Source: Flavobacteriaceae bacterium (GTDB lineage: Bacteria > Bacteroidota > Bacteroidia > Flavobacteriales > Flavobacteriaceae). Taken from it: DNA of 64,000 bases. Shown here piece by piece: positions 44,688-54,376 of the stretch. The notes beneath the pieces were generated by a model. That model was not told the DNA's origin, ran no database searches, and was given only the letters and a program-made list of their open reading frames with translations. Position 1 is the stretch's first letter, and each line of letters begins with the position of its first letter. A program made the translations under genes and the position numbers. Location of the stretch: the NCBI GenBank assembly GCA_029248885.1, contig JAQWIL010000005.1, positions 1 to 64,000 of the forward strand, written 5' to 3'.

Positions 44688-46343
44688 TTGTCAAAACATC
44701 CACATTATATACTGTTTCTGCTTTTGACGCTTGCCATGGCATATGGACAAGAGGCAAAAAAAATCGATATTCGACAAGCCGCTTCTTTTGAAGTCAACGA
44801 AAAAAGACTGCCAGATGCTAAAATCTTAAAATCGAATCAAACCATTCGCGTACATCTTCACCATGATGGGATGGACATCTGGTCAGATATTGCCTATTTT
44901 TACGAAACCCAAAATTTCTTTGAAGCCGAGGGAAATGTGGTTGTCAAGCAGGGAGACAGCTTACAATTAAACAGTGAATACATTGCGTATAGTGGGACAA
45001 CAAAATTTGCAGTCGCCAAGCGTAAAGTACGTCTCCAAAATCAAGAATCGACTTTGCATACTGACTCTTTGTATTTTGACCGAAAAAAACAAGAAGCCTA
45101 TTACAATACCCCAGGAGAAATCACAAGTGAGGAAACAGTGATTCGCAGTCAATCTGGCACCTATGTGGTTGATGACAATAAATATGAATTTATTACAAAT
45201 GTCCAAGTCACAGACCCGTCCTTTACGATCCATTCGGAACGTATGGATTACTATACAGAAGTACGACACGCTTATTTTTATGGGGCGACCACGATACAAG
45301 GTGAGTCCTATGACGTGGTATGCAACAGAGGTTTTTTTGACTCGAATCTCAAAAAAGGATACTTCCAGGACCGCGCATCAATTGACTATAACCTGCGGAA
45401 CATACAAGGAGATAGTATCTATTTTGATGATCGAGCTCAATATGCTGCCGCAAGTCAGAATGTACAAATCACAGACACCATTGGAAATAATGTGATTCGA
45501 GGGCAATACGGCGAAATTTTCAAAGAACGGGATTCTGCAATCGTAACCCGAAACCCAATCGCAATAAAATTGGTAGACAAAGACTCGCTCTATATCCATG
45601 CTGACACCCTATTGACTACTGGACACGCAGAAGAAAGGATACTCACCGGTTATTATGGGGTTCGCATTTTTAAAACCAACCTCAGTGGTGTTTCCGATTC
45701 GATACATATCGATCAAAAATCTGGGCTGATCCAACTATTGCGTCATCCGGTCAGCGATCGAGAATCACAGCTTTTGACTGCTCGTGATATGACAAAAAGA
45801 AACCCCGTATTGTGGTCTGCAAAAACACAAATGAGTGGAGATATCATCCACCTATTGACGGACTCGACCTCTAGCGCCATTGACTCGCTTAAAATTTTCA
45901 ACAATGCAATTGTCGCTGAGCAAGATTCTCTCAACCCCAGTCAGTTTAACCAAATGAAAGGGATCAACTTGTTTGGCAATTTTGAAAACAATGAGCTAAG
46001 GACTATTGATATTGTCAAAAACGCAGAAATGTTGTTTTATTTATACGACGACACTTCCCAAGATCTGATTGGGGTTGATAAGGCAATTTGCAGTGCGATG
46101 CAATTACAAATGGCTGACAATCAAATTCAGTCGATTACGTTTTTGACCAAGCCAGAAGGTGCGGTTTACCCAATCGAGGAACTTCCAGTTGACCAGCAAC
46201 AGCTACCAGGGTTTTATTGGCGTGGAGATGAAATGATACGATCAAAAGCTGATCTTGTCATCAAAAAAGGCAAAAGAGATTCTGTACCCTTGAGCAAAGA
46301 TGTAAACAAAGTCATGTCTCGGATAAAACTACAAATGAAATGA
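44688..46343 (+). CDS. OstA-like (LptA-fold) exported protein
   Basis: Exported protein of about 551 residues built from repeated beta-jellyroll strands of the OstA/LptA type: FFEAEGNVVVKQGDSLQLNS, LHTDSLYFDRKKQEAYYNT, SFTIHSERMDYYTE, QGDSIYFDDRAQYAAASQNV. LptA-fold proteins carry lipopolysaccharide across the periplasm, so a role in envelope lipid transport is likely but not certain. The start is a TTG at 44688, giving a clean signal peptide (SKHPHYILFLLLTLAMAYGQ); there is no ATG before this signal in frame. The C-terminal region is unrecognised. It overlaps the next gene by 4 bp. Confidence 0.85.
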   Translation: MSKHPHYILFLLLTLAMAYGQEAKKIDIRQAASFEVNEKRLPDAKILKSNQTIRVHLHHDGMDIWSDIAYFYETQNFFEAEGNVVVKQGDSLQLNSEYIAYSGTTKFAVAKRKVRLQNQESTLHTDSLYFDRKKQEAYYNTPGEITSEETVIRSQSGTYVVDDNKYEFITNVQVTDPSFTIHSERMDYYTEVRHAYFYGATTIQGESYDVVCNRGFFDSNLKKGYFQDRASIDYNLRNIQGDSIYFDDRAQYAAASQNVQITDTIGNNVIRGQYGEIFKERDSAIVTRNPIAIKLVDKDSLYIHADTLLTTGHAEERILTGYYGVRIFKTNLSGVSDSIHIDQKSGLIQLLRHPVSDRESQLLTARDMTKRNPVLWSAKTQMSGDIIHLLTDSTSSAIDSLKIFNNAIVAEQDSLNPSQFNQMKGINLFGNFENNELRTIDIVKNAEMLFYLYDDTSQDLIGVDKAICSAMQLQMADNQIQSITFLTKPEGAVYPIEELPVDQQQLPGFYWRGDEMIRSKADLVIKKGKRDSVPLSKDVNKVMSRIKLQMK

Positions 46344-47530
46344 GACGTACAATCCGAGATATTTTCTTTGCGCATCAAGCACAAACAACTGCACAACCCA
46401 TTGGTCTTGAGGTCAAAAAAGCACGTGGGAGTTATATCATCGACAAGGACAATAAAAAATATCTTGATTTTGTCGCAGGTGTCTCTGCTTGCACCTTGGG
46501 CCACTCACATCCTAAAGTGATTCGTGCCGTTCGTCGTCAGATGAGAAAATACCTCCACGTTATGGTATATGGCGAGTTTGTACAAGACGAACCCGTTCAA
46601 CTGGTCAAGCTATTGGCTGATCATCTGCCAGAACAATTGTCATGCACCTACCTGACCAATTCGGGGACGGAAGGAATTGAAGGGGCACTAAAACTTGCAA
46701 AAAGAGCAACTGGCAGACAGCGAATTATCTCTGCCAACAATGCCTACCATGGAAATACGCAAGGCGCGATGAGCGTTATGGGGTATGAAGAACGAAAAAG
46801 AGCTTATCGCCCCCTGATCCCTGGCACTTCTTACATTCAGTTTAATGATGTTGCGGACTTAGAACAAATCAATGAACAAACCGCAGCAGTCATATTAGAA
46901 ACCATACAAGGGGGTGCTGGGTTTATCGTCCCGACCAATGACTATATGAAAGCTGTTCGAGAACGATGTGATAAAGTCGGGGCTTTATTGATTTTAGATG
47001 AAATTCAACCTGGAATGGGGCGAACAGGGAAATTATTTGCTTTTGAACACTACGATATGATTCCCGATATATTTGTCACTGGAAAAGGGCTTGGAGGTGG
47101 ATTCCCAGTTGGTGCGTTCTGTGCCTCTAAAGAGCTGATGAATCTCTTACAAGACAAACCTATACTGGGGCATATCACAACATTTGGCGGACATCCAGTC
47201 ATTGCAGCGGCATGCCACGCTACTTTAAAAACTCTTTTACAAAGCAATTTAATCGCAGAAACCACCGAAAAAGAACATTATATTCGAGAGCAACTCCAAC
47301 ATCAAGGAATAAAAGAAATCCGCGGAAAAGGACTGATGTTAGCCCTAATCCTTCCAACCCCAGAACTTGCACAACAGTTGGTGAAAATTGCCCTTGAACG
47401 AGGGTTGTTATTGTTTTTTCTACTGTTTGAAAAAAGAGCCGTTCGGATTACACCCCCGTTAACAATCTCAAAAAAAGAGCTCAAAAAAGGGTGTGATATC
47501 ATCGTAAATATACTTGACGAAATTTGTTGA
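46340..47530 (+). CDS. Class III aminotransferase (acetylornithine/4-aminobutyrate type)
   Basis: PLP-dependent aminotransferase of 396 residues. Signatures are KKYLDFVAGVSACTLGHSHP, YLTNSGTEGIEGALKLAKRAT, NAYHGNTQGAMSVMG, ILETIQGGAGFIVP, LLILDEIQPGMGRTG, and IFVTGKGLGGGFPVGAFC with the PLP Lys. Its substrate is not clear from sequence; ArgD-like, GabT-like and ornithine-type enzymes share these motifs. The ATG overlaps the stop of the OstA-like gene (ATGA), so it is translated from the same mRNA, although the functions look unrelated. Confidence 0.9.
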   Translation: MRRTIRDIFFAHQAQTTAQPIGLEVKKARGSYIIDKDNKKYLDFVAGVSACTLGHSHPKVIRAVRRQMRKYLHVMVYGEFVQDEPVQLVKLLADHLPEQLSCTYLTNSGTEGIEGALKLAKRATGRQRIISANNAYHGNTQGAMSVMGYEERKRAYRPLIPGTSYIQFNDVADLEQINEQTAAVILETIQGGAGFIVPTNDYMKAVRERCDKVGALLILDEIQPGMGRTGKLFAFEHYDMIPDIFVTGKGLGGGFPVGAFCASKELMNLLQDKPILGHITTFGGHPVIAAACHATLKTLLQSNLIAETTEKEHYIREQLQHQGIKEIRGKGLMLALILPTPELAQQLVKIALERGLLLFFLLFEKRAVRITPPLTISKKELKKGCDIIVNILDEIC

Positions 47531-47563
47531 TTAAATTGTTAAAAACAATAAATTCGTTTATTT

Positions 47564-47604
47564 CATTCTTATCCCCCTTGGGGTTAATTTTATAGTTAAG
47601 AATG
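47564..47604 (+). other. Inverted repeat in the 5' region of the TPR gene
   Basis: Arms CATTCTTA (47564-47571) and TAAGAATG (47597-47604) enclose a CCCC-CTT-GGGG mini-hairpin at about 47573-47584. It sits 11 nt before the TPR gene start and could be a structured leader, an operator, or a weak terminator for the aminotransferase gene. Confidence 0.35.
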
Positions 47605-47615
47605 TAAGTCATTTA

Positions 47616-49004
47616 ATGAATACAAATTCTAACAAAGACCACAAATCCCCACTCGCTCGTTTTGAGTTGATGTTACAATCAAACCGGGTGAACTTTTTCG
47701 ACGCCACTGAATTTGAAGAAATTATTCAATATTATATCGATTCAGGAAGTCTTCGTTTGGCGTACAAAGCACTTGAAATTGGTGAAAACCAACACCCTGG
47801 AAACAGCGGATTAAAACTTCTTCATGTTGAATTAATGCTGCTAAATAATCAGTATAAGGAAGCTGAAGAAGTGATTGATAAACTTGGGGAAATGGAGCCC
47901 TATAACGAATATGTGTATATCCATAAGGCCGTTATTCTTTCAAAAACCAAAAGGCATCAGGAAGCAATCTCATTCTTGACCAAAGGTTTAGAATACTGCG
48001 AAAATCAAGCTGAATTTCACAGCATGTTGGCGATGGAATATCTCTTTCTAGATAGTTATATGATGGCAAAGGAGCACTTTATCAAGTGTCTCAACGAAGA
48101 ACCTAAAGACACCCACGCTTTATACAATGCGATCTATTGTTTTGAATCTTTAGAAAACCCCGATGGTGCCATTGAATTTCTCAACGAATTTTTAGAAGCT
48201 GACCCCTTTAACGAAATCGCATGGCATCAATTGGGTCGCCAATACGCGAGTAAAGGGCTGCTCAAGCAAGCGCTGTCGTCCTATGACTTTGCAGTCATTT
48301 GCGATACCGATTTTATTGGTGCCTATTTCGAGATGGGGAAAACACTTCAAAAGATGAAGCGGTACAACGAAGCAATCCTCGCCTATGAAGTGACCTTGTC
48401 AATCGATGAGCCTACCGCATTTGCGCTACTGCATATCGGACAGTGTCATATCACATTGGGAAACAACAAACTTGCCATACAGTATTTTAAAAGGACTTTA
48501 AATGAAGATCCTCTATACGAAAAAGCATGGGTTGCATTGATCGATGTCTATTGTGACAATAAAAATTTTGAAAAAGCCCTCTATTACGCCAAAAAGTCCA
48601 TTCAGATCGACAATGTCAATGTGGCAACATGGAAAAGGTATGCAGAAATCAACTTTGCCTTGGGTTTTCTTGAAGAAGCAGATTTGGGCTTTACAGAGTG
48701 TGTCAATCTCGGCAATTATGAAGTTGATACATGGGTAAAATGGGCAGATGTTCTCAAAGAAATGCATGATTATCCAAGAGCTTTAGAGGTTTTACAACAC
48801 GGACTTGAATTCCATCCCGAAAGCAGCGTGATCAACTTCCGTCTCGGTGGGATTTACTTGCTTTCCTCACAGTCACTTGAAGCGGGGTTTTACCTCAAAA
48901 ATGCCTACATGTCCGATGCCAAGCAACTCAACCACTTTTACGAAACCTTCCCCGAATTCAAAAGTTCCTCTTTTGTCAAGCAAAGTCTCTCTTTAAAGAT
49001 ATAA
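47616..49004 (+). CDS. Tetratricopeptide repeat protein
   Basis: 462-residue soluble protein made almost entirely of TPR helix pairs (roughly ten, from about residue 40 to 440), with patterns such as YKEAEEVIDKLGEMEPYNEY, GLLKQALSSYDFAVICDTDF, NKLAIQYFKRTLNEDPLYEK and YPRALEVLQHGLEFHPESS. No signal peptide or catalytic domain is seen, so it is probably a cytoplasmic scaffold for protein contacts. Partners are unknown. It precedes the DUF368 genes by 29 bp. Confidence 0.9.
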   Translation: MNTNSNKDHKSPLARFELMLQSNRVNFFDATEFEEIIQYYIDSGSLRLAYKALEIGENQHPGNSGLKLLHVELMLLNNQYKEAEEVIDKLGEMEPYNEYVYIHKAVILSKTKRHQEAISFLTKGLEYCENQAEFHSMLAMEYLFLDSYMMAKEHFIKCLNEEPKDTHALYNAIYCFESLENPDGAIEFLNEFLEADPFNEIAWHQLGRQYASKGLLKQALSSYDFAVICDTDFIGAYFEMGKTLQKMKRYNEAILAYEVTLSIDEPTAFALLHIGQCHITLGNNKLAIQYFKRTLNEDPLYEKAWVALIDVYCDNKNFEKALYYAKKSIQIDNVNVATWKRYAEINFALGFLEEADLGFTECVNLGNYEVDTWVKWADVLKEMHDYPRALEVLQHGLEFHPESSVINFRLGGIYLLSSQSLEAGFYLKNAYMSDAKQLNHFYETFPEFKSSSFVKQSLSLKI

Positions 49005-49033
49005 ACCCCTTCTTATTTCGTATTTTCGCCTCG

Positions 49034-49951
49034 ATGATGAAATCCAATAAATCAACATTTGGCATATATCTAAAAGGGATTGCGATGGGAATCGCAGATC
49101 TTGTTCCCGGGGTTTCTGGTGGCACGATTGCGTTGATTACCAATATCTATGAAGACTTAATTACCTCCATAAACCATGTGAATGCAAAAGAAATTTTGGC
49201 TTTGCTTGGTGCAAATCGAAAGACATCGTGGCAAAAAATCAATGGCCCGTTTCTTTTACCCCTTTTCCTAGGTATTGCCACAAGCATTTTGTTTTTAAGT
49301 TCCATCATTGGCTTTTTTCTAGAAAATCACGCACTTGCACTTTGGTCCTTTTTCTTTGGGCTGATTTTTGCCAGTTCGATCTTGATTTGCAAAGGTGTCA
49401 AACAATGGTCTCCGAGCACAATTATTGGTTTGATAATCGGTGGACTGATTTCATTTCTAATCAGCTTTTTATCCCCTGCAGAGGCAACTGAAGCCCTACC
49501 CTACCTCTTTCTATGCGGAATGTTGATGATTATGGCTATGATACTCCCTGGGATTTCGGGAGCGTTTATTTTGGTTCTCCTAGGTACCTATGAAACCGCG
49601 CTTGAAACAGTTGAACTCGTTCGTTCTTTTCGTACGCAAGGGTTTTTGAATCTTCTCGCTTTTGGATTGGGAGCAATCATTGGGCTTAAGCTATTTGCGC
49701 AATGGGTAGGAAAACTCTATCTCAATTATCGAGACCCCTTGCTTGCGACGATGGCTGGATTTATGTTTGGTTCTCTGTACAAAGTCTGGCCTTGGAAGCA
49801 AGTCATAACTGATGAAACCCGTGGCCAAATCGCAGTTTTACCTCAATTCAAACTCAGCAATTCCGAACTGTGGATTGGCCTTGGGTATATAATCGTCGGG
49901 AGTTTTGTTATTTACGCCTTTCACAAAATGAGTCAATCCCAAAAGCGATGA
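49034..49951 (+). CDS. DUF368 membrane protein (PopT-like undecaprenyl-phosphate flippase), copy 1
   Basis: 305-residue polytopic membrane protein with the DUF368 start IYLKGIAMGIADLVPGVSGGTIALITNIYE and the inverted-topology repeat MLMIMAMILPGISGAFILVLLG. Members of DUF368 (PopT) have been shown to translocate the carrier lipid undecaprenyl phosphate back across the membrane for cell-wall and surface-polysaccharide synthesis. It has about eight to nine hydrophobic segments. A -7-like TATTTTCG ends 5 nt before the ATG. It overlaps copy 2 by 4 bp. Confidence 0.9.
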   Translation: MMKSNKSTFGIYLKGIAMGIADLVPGVSGGTIALITNIYEDLITSINHVNAKEILALLGANRKTSWQKINGPFLLPLFLGIATSILFLSSIIGFFLENHALALWSFFFGLIFASSILICKGVKQWSPSTIIGLIIGGLISFLISFLSPAEATEALPYLFLCGMLMIMAMILPGISGAFILVLLGTYETALETVELVRSFRTQGFLNLLAFGLGAIIGLKLFAQWVGKLYLNYRDPLLATMAGFMFGSLYKVWPWKQVITDETRGQIAVLPQFKLSNSELWIGLGYIIVGSFVIYAFHKMSQSQKR

Positions 49952-50913
49952 ATCAAAGAGGACTATACGATAATGTTTTGCTCGTCATCAAAGGACTGGC
50001 GATGGGGATTGCCAATAAAGTACCAGGAGTGTCTGGGGGGATTGTCGCAATCGTTACTGGCTTCTATCCAGAATTTTTGTACTCGCTCAAGCGGTTGAAT
50101 TTAAAAGCGTTTTATTTGCTACTGACTGGTCGATTTAAGAGCTTTTACCAATACACCAACGCACTGTTTTTGTTGTTGATCGCTCTTGGAATTTTACTGA
50201 GTTATTTCACCGTATCCAGAGTGCTTGATATCGCTCTATTGCGCTATGAACAACACGTAAAAGGTTTGTTTTTTGGGATGGTTGTCATGTCTGCCATTGT
50301 ATTGGTGAGAGATTTTGGGAAATGGAATATGAAATACGCCTTCTATAGTTTGCTTGGACTTGCAGTGGGCCTATCCCTAACATTTTTGGAACCCGTACCA
50401 GAAAATAGAAATCTATTGTTTGTTTTTTTTTGTGGCCTAATCAGCATCATCGGCATGACACTACCAGGACTCTCAGGTTCTTTTTTACTGATTCTTCTCG
50501 GGAACTATGCCCTCCTGCTGGTTGACGCTGTCAATGCGGTTTGGGAATTTAGCGTAAAACTGCTTCAAAACCCATCTGCATACGCAGCTCTATCGCAAGA
50601 GTACAGTGAGTTGCTGATCATTTTACTTGTCTTTGTTGGCGGTTCTGTTATTGGGTTGGTCAGCATTTCCAACTTGCTGCACTATGTTATTGTGCGTTTT
50701 GAGCGCAAACTAAATGCTTTGATCATTGGTTTTATCATCGGCTCCCTCTCAATCCTTTGGCCTTGGTCTGACTTTCGCTTGCTGGCCAATGATGCCCTGA
50801 TAAATAGTGCCATGGATCGCAGTGGGTTCAATCAATATTTTTCTCTATTTTGGATTGGCGTTGGCCTATTCATCGTTTTTATTTTAGACATCTATGACCG
50901 AAAGCGACAATAA
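49948..50913 (+). CDS. DUF368 membrane protein (PopT-like), copy 2
   Basis: Second, diverged DUF368 protein of 321 residues, directly in tandem and translationally coupled to copy 1 (ATGA). It has the same signatures: LLVIKGLAMGIANKVPGVSGGIVAIVTGFYP and the mid-protein ISIIGMTLPGLSGSFLLILLG. The ATG at 49948 is chosen; the frame is open upstream but that extension lies within copy 1. The two could form a heteromer or act on different polyprenyl carriers. It overlaps aroE by 20 bp. Confidence 0.9.
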   Translation: MNQRGLYDNVLLVIKGLAMGIANKVPGVSGGIVAIVTGFYPEFLYSLKRLNLKAFYLLLTGRFKSFYQYTNALFLLLIALGILLSYFTVSRVLDIALLRYEQHVKGLFFGMVVMSAIVLVRDFGKWNMKYAFYSLLGLAVGLSLTFLEPVPENRNLLFVFFCGLISIIGMTLPGLSGSFLLILLGNYALLLVDAVNAVWEFSVKLLQNPSAYAALSQEYSELLIILLVFVGGSVIGLVSISNLLHYVIVRFERKLNALIIGFIIGSLSILWPWSDFRLLANDALINSAMDRSGFNQYFSLFWIGVGLFIVFILDIYDRKRQ

Positions 50914-51634
50914 ACTTTTTGGATTATTAGGAAAAGATATCGGCTACTCTTTTTCGAGAAATTACTTCTCAAATAAGTTTGCAGCTGAAAATCTCCAGTA
51001 TGAGTACGTCAACTTTGATCTTGAAAACTTATCAACCTTCAAAAGTCTTCTCAAACGGAAAGATATCTCTGGTATGAATGTGACAATTCCTTACAAGCAG
51101 GAAGTCATTCCCTTTTTAGACGGGCTTGATCCAGTTGCAAAAGCGATTGGCGCTGTCAACACCATCGTATTTAAAGACGACAAACGCTTAGGTTATAATA
51201 CAGACCATATCGGTTTCCAAAAAACCCTTCTGAATCATCTCAAACCGAACCACGACAAAGCACTTGTTTTGGGAACTGGCGGAGCTTCAAAAGCAGTCTG
51301 TTATGTCTTAGAGCAACTCGAAATACAAACCCTAAAAGTGTCTCGAAATGAAGGACAAGACAGAAAGGCCTATCACCAACTTACAGCCAAAGATTATAAA
51401 GAATATACCTTACTTATCAACTGTACTCCACTTGGCACCCATCCAAACACAGATGCTTACCCCCCAATTGATTATAGGCATATCAACGCTGAACATTTGT
51501 TGTATGACCTGATTTATAATCCGGAAGTCACCGCTTTTATGCAAATGGGTAAAGACAAAGGTGCTATAGCCCTGAATGGATATCAAATGCTCGTAGAGCA
51601 AGCAGAGGCCTCGTGGTCTTTATGGACGGATTAG
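50894..51634 (+). CDS. aroE: Shikimate dehydrogenase
   Basis: NADPH-dependent reduction of 3-dehydroshikimate to shikimate in aromatic amino acid synthesis. The 246 residues are slightly shorter than the E. coli enzyme. Substrate-domain motifs are LGKDIGYSFSRNYFS and GMNVTIPYKQEVIPFLDG (catalytic Lys), with NTDHIGFQ (catalytic Asp region). The nucleotide fold starts VLGTGGASKAVCYVL, then LLINCTPLGTHP and ALNGYQMLVEQAEASW. It begins inside the end of the second DUF368 gene. Confidence 0.95.
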   Translation: MTESDNKLFGLLGKDIGYSFSRNYFSNKFAAENLQYEYVNFDLENLSTFKSLLKRKDISGMNVTIPYKQEVIPFLDGLDPVAKAIGAVNTIVFKDDKRLGYNTDHIGFQKTLLNHLKPNHDKALVLGTGGASKAVCYVLEQLEIQTLKVSRNEGQDRKAYHQLTAKDYKEYTLLINCTPLGTHPNTDAYPPIDYRHINAEHLLYDLIYNPEVTAFMQMGKDKGAIALNGYQMLVEQAEASWSLWTD

Positions 51635-51693
51635 CACAAAAAAGTAAACTCATAAAGTTTTACTATCTTGTGATTGTCAAAGTTAACCAAGAA

Positions 51694-53598
51694 ATGCTAG
51701 ATAATGATGCCAATTTGCAAGATGCAAATGAAGACAAAGTGGACGAAAAAATCCCTGAAACTGAAGACCGTCCAAAGCAGGAGATGACGCAAGATGAACC
51801 ATCAACTGTCGAAGGAGAAATAGAGGTTACCGAAGATCAACAGGGAAAAAATACCACTTCAGAAGATTCAAATCTTGATGAAGATGAATTCTCTGTGGCA
51901 GAAAGTGAAGAAGAAATTTATGACGACCTCAATCTCGAACAGCTACTGAAAACGCTTGATAAAAAAGTATCCTCAGGAAGAGTCCAACATCACAAGCGTG
52001 AGGTTGATGCACTCTCCAAGAAAATCGAGCCAAAACTCAATCAAATTTTCGAGAAGAAAAAAGAAGATTTTATCAATGCTGGAGGAGAACTCAAGGATTT
52101 TGATGCTAAAATCCCAGAGAAAAGAACTTATGATGATTTGATCCGTAGATATAAGTCTGAGAAAGCAAGGTATTATCAAGAACTCGAAAAGTCGTTTCAA
52201 AACAATTTGATCATTCGAAAAAACCTAATCGAGGAACTCAAAGGACTTATTGGGATTGATCAACCCATTTCAGATACCTACAAACAGTTTAAGGACTTGC
52301 AAACCCGGTGGAGAGAATCGGGGCATGTACCCAGAGCAGACGCAAATAACATTTGGAAAACCTACCACCATCACGTCGGTATATTTTATGACTTTCTCCA
52401 TCTGAATCGAGAATTTAGAGAGCTTGATTTTAAATACAATTACGAAGAAAAATTAAAAATTATCGAGCAAGCCGAAGCCCTAGGTAAAATGGACAATATC
52501 CAGAAGGCCTTTAGAAACCTACAAGAACTCCACAAACGTTGGAAGGATGAGTTGGGGCCAATCGCTAAAGAACACGGAGAAACACTCTGGGAGCGCTTTA
52601 GCGAAGCGACAAAAGTCATCCATGAAAAACGTCAGTTTTTTCAAAAAAATCAAACGGAGATTTATAAATCCAACTACGAAAAAAAGAAAACAATCATCGC
52701 ACAAATGGAGCAACTTGCTGAGGTTGATATCAAAACCCACAATAAGATGCAAAAGATGATCCAAGAAATGGAGAGTTTACGGTCTTCCTTTTTTGAATGT
52801 GGTCAAGTGAGTCGAAGTGATAATGCGGAAATTTGGGCAATGTTTAAGGGTGTCATGCGGCTTTTTAGTCGAAAACGAAATATCTTTTACAAATCACTCA
52901 AAAAAGACTACAGCGAGAATTTTAAACAGCGAATGGAACTGGTAAAACAAGCCGAGGCCTTTTTACAAACAGAGGATTTTGCAGCGACAACGCCCAAAGT
53001 AATCGCCCTGCAAAAAAAGTGGAAAGAAATGGGCCCTGTTTCTAGAATACAAAACGATAAAGCATGGAAGCTCTTCCGCAAAGCATGTAATGATTATTTT
53101 GCCCTTCTCGATGAGAAAAAAAATAAATTATCGACGGATGAACAACAAGCATTTGAGGAAAAAAATAAGTTACTGAAAAAGCTCCAATCAGATGAAGATC
53201 TTGATCGAGCCAGTGTCAACCAGTTGATTGAGGAATGGACTCAAATCGGATCTGTGGGTCAAAAAAGAAATCAGATTAACAGCGAATTTTTAGCAGCCAT
53301 AGAAAATACACTCAAACAACTCGGAGAGGATAAAGAATCCATTGATGCGTTTAAATATCAACTTAAGCTCAAGTTGATGGGTGACCGCACTGAGCTCATC
53401 CAAAAGGAAAGATCACAAATCAAACAGCGCTTAGACAAAGCCAAGCAAAGGTATATTCAACTCGAAACCAATATGGAGTTTTTCTCTAAAAGTTCATCAG
53501 AAAGCCCGTTGGTGAGTAAGGTTATGAAGGACCTTGAAAATCAGAAGAAAATCATTGATGGTTTACAACAAAAGCTGAACGCTTTTAAAAGAATGTAA
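51694..53598 (+). CDS. DUF349 repeat protein
   Basis: About 634-residue highly charged helical protein. The first roughly 100 residues are acidic and low-complexity (many D/E); the rest consists of several tandem DUF349 units, each ending in a W-containing motif such as LQTRWRESGHVPRADAN, LHKRWKDELGPIAKEHGETL, ALQKKWKEMGPVSRIQNDKA and LIEEWTQIGSVGQKRN. It is coiled-coil rich and without enzymatic motifs; the function is unknown. The start at ATG 51694 is preferred because the open frame further upstream overlaps aroE and reads as unlikely sequence; a start at 51613 is possible. Confidence 0.88.
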   Translation: MLDNDANLQDANEDKVDEKIPETEDRPKQEMTQDEPSTVEGEIEVTEDQQGKNTTSEDSNLDEDEFSVAESEEEIYDDLNLEQLLKTLDKKVSSGRVQHHKREVDALSKKIEPKLNQIFEKKKEDFINAGGELKDFDAKIPEKRTYDDLIRRYKSEKARYYQELEKSFQNNLIIRKNLIEELKGLIGIDQPISDTYKQFKDLQTRWRESGHVPRADANNIWKTYHHHVGIFYDFLHLNREFRELDFKYNYEEKLKIIEQAEALGKMDNIQKAFRNLQELHKRWKDELGPIAKEHGETLWERFSEATKVIHEKRQFFQKNQTEIYKSNYEKKKTIIAQMEQLAEVDIKTHNKMQKMIQEMESLRSSFFECGQVSRSDNAEIWAMFKGVMRLFSRKRNIFYKSLKKDYSENFKQRMELVKQAEAFLQTEDFAATTPKVIALQKKWKEMGPVSRIQNDKAWKLFRKACNDYFALLDEKKNKLSTDEQQAFEEKNKLLKKLQSDEDLDRASVNQLIEEWTQIGSVGQKRNQINSEFLAAIENTLKQLGEDKESIDAFKYQLKLKLMGDRTELIQKERSQIKQRLDKAKQRYIQLETNMEFFSKSSSESPLVSKVMKDLENQKKIIDGLQQKLNAFKRM

Positions 53599-53599
53599 T

Positions 53600-54376
53600 C
53601 TACTTCTCTGATTTTACCTCTTGCCACAATTTTTCCCAGTCATCAAGTTTGAGTTGGTTCATCTTGATTTGACGTTCTGAGATTTTTTTCTCCATGTCTA
53701 TAAAGCGACTGCGAAACTTTTGGTTCGTCCGCGATAGGGCATCGTCTGGGTTGATTCCGATAAAACGAGCATAATTCACCAAAGAAAACAGCAAGTCCCC
53801 AAACTCGGCTTCTGCAGAAGCTTTGTCGTTTCGATCGACTTCGTCATAAAACTCTTGTAGTTCTTCATCAATTTTTTTCATGACACCTGCCGTGTGATCC
53901 CAATCGAAACCCACCCCTGCGGCTTTCTCTTGCATTCGATATGCCTTTACCAAAGGAGGTAGCGAATCGGGAACACCGTCGAGAACCCCCTTGCGATCAT
54001 GCTTAAGTTTAAGCTGTTCCCAGTTTTGCTTTACTTCTTTTTCATCTGCTACTTCAACATCCCCATAGACATGCGGGTGACGCTGAATCAGTTTATCGCA
54101 AATGCGGTTGGCAACATCTGCAATGTCAAATGAGGATTGCTCACTACCAATTTTTGCATAAAATACAATATGAAGAAGCAAATCCCCCAGTTCGGTCTTG
54201 ATTTCCTCAGGGCTGCCTTTTAACAAAGATTCGCTCAGTTCATAGGTCTCTTCAATTGTCAAATGACGTAAACTCTCAAAGGTTTGCTTGCGATCCCAAG
54301 GACACTCTTTTCGAAGATCATCCATTATGGTAAGCAGACGATCAATGGCTTCCAACTGTTTTTTTCGATCAGCCAT
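53600..54376 (-). CDS. mazG: Nucleoside triphosphate pyrophosphohydrolase MazG
   Basis: Hydrolyses (deoxy)nucleoside triphosphates to monophosphates and PPi, cleaning the nucleotide pool. The 258-residue protein has two MazG domains: the first with CPWDRKQTFESLRHLTIEETYELSESL and the EExxE/ELGDLLLHIVFYA metal-binding pattern, the second with GFDWDHTAGVMKKIDEELQEF and AEFGDLLFSLVNYARF. It is last of the ruvX-def-mazG set; its start codon touches the def stop. Confidence 0.95.
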   Translation of the reverse strand: MADRKKQLEAIDRLLTIMDDLRKECPWDRKQTFESLRHLTIEETYELSESLLKGSPEEIKTELGDLLLHIVFYAKIGSEQSSFDIADVANRICDKLIQRHPHVYGDVEVADEKEVKQNWEQLKLKHDRKGVLDGVPDSLPPLVKAYRMQEKAAGVGFDWDHTAGVMKKIDEELQEFYDEVDRNDKASAEAEFGDLLFSLVNYARFIGINPDDALSRTNQKFRSRFIDMEKKISERQIKMNQLKLDDWEKLWQEVKSEK

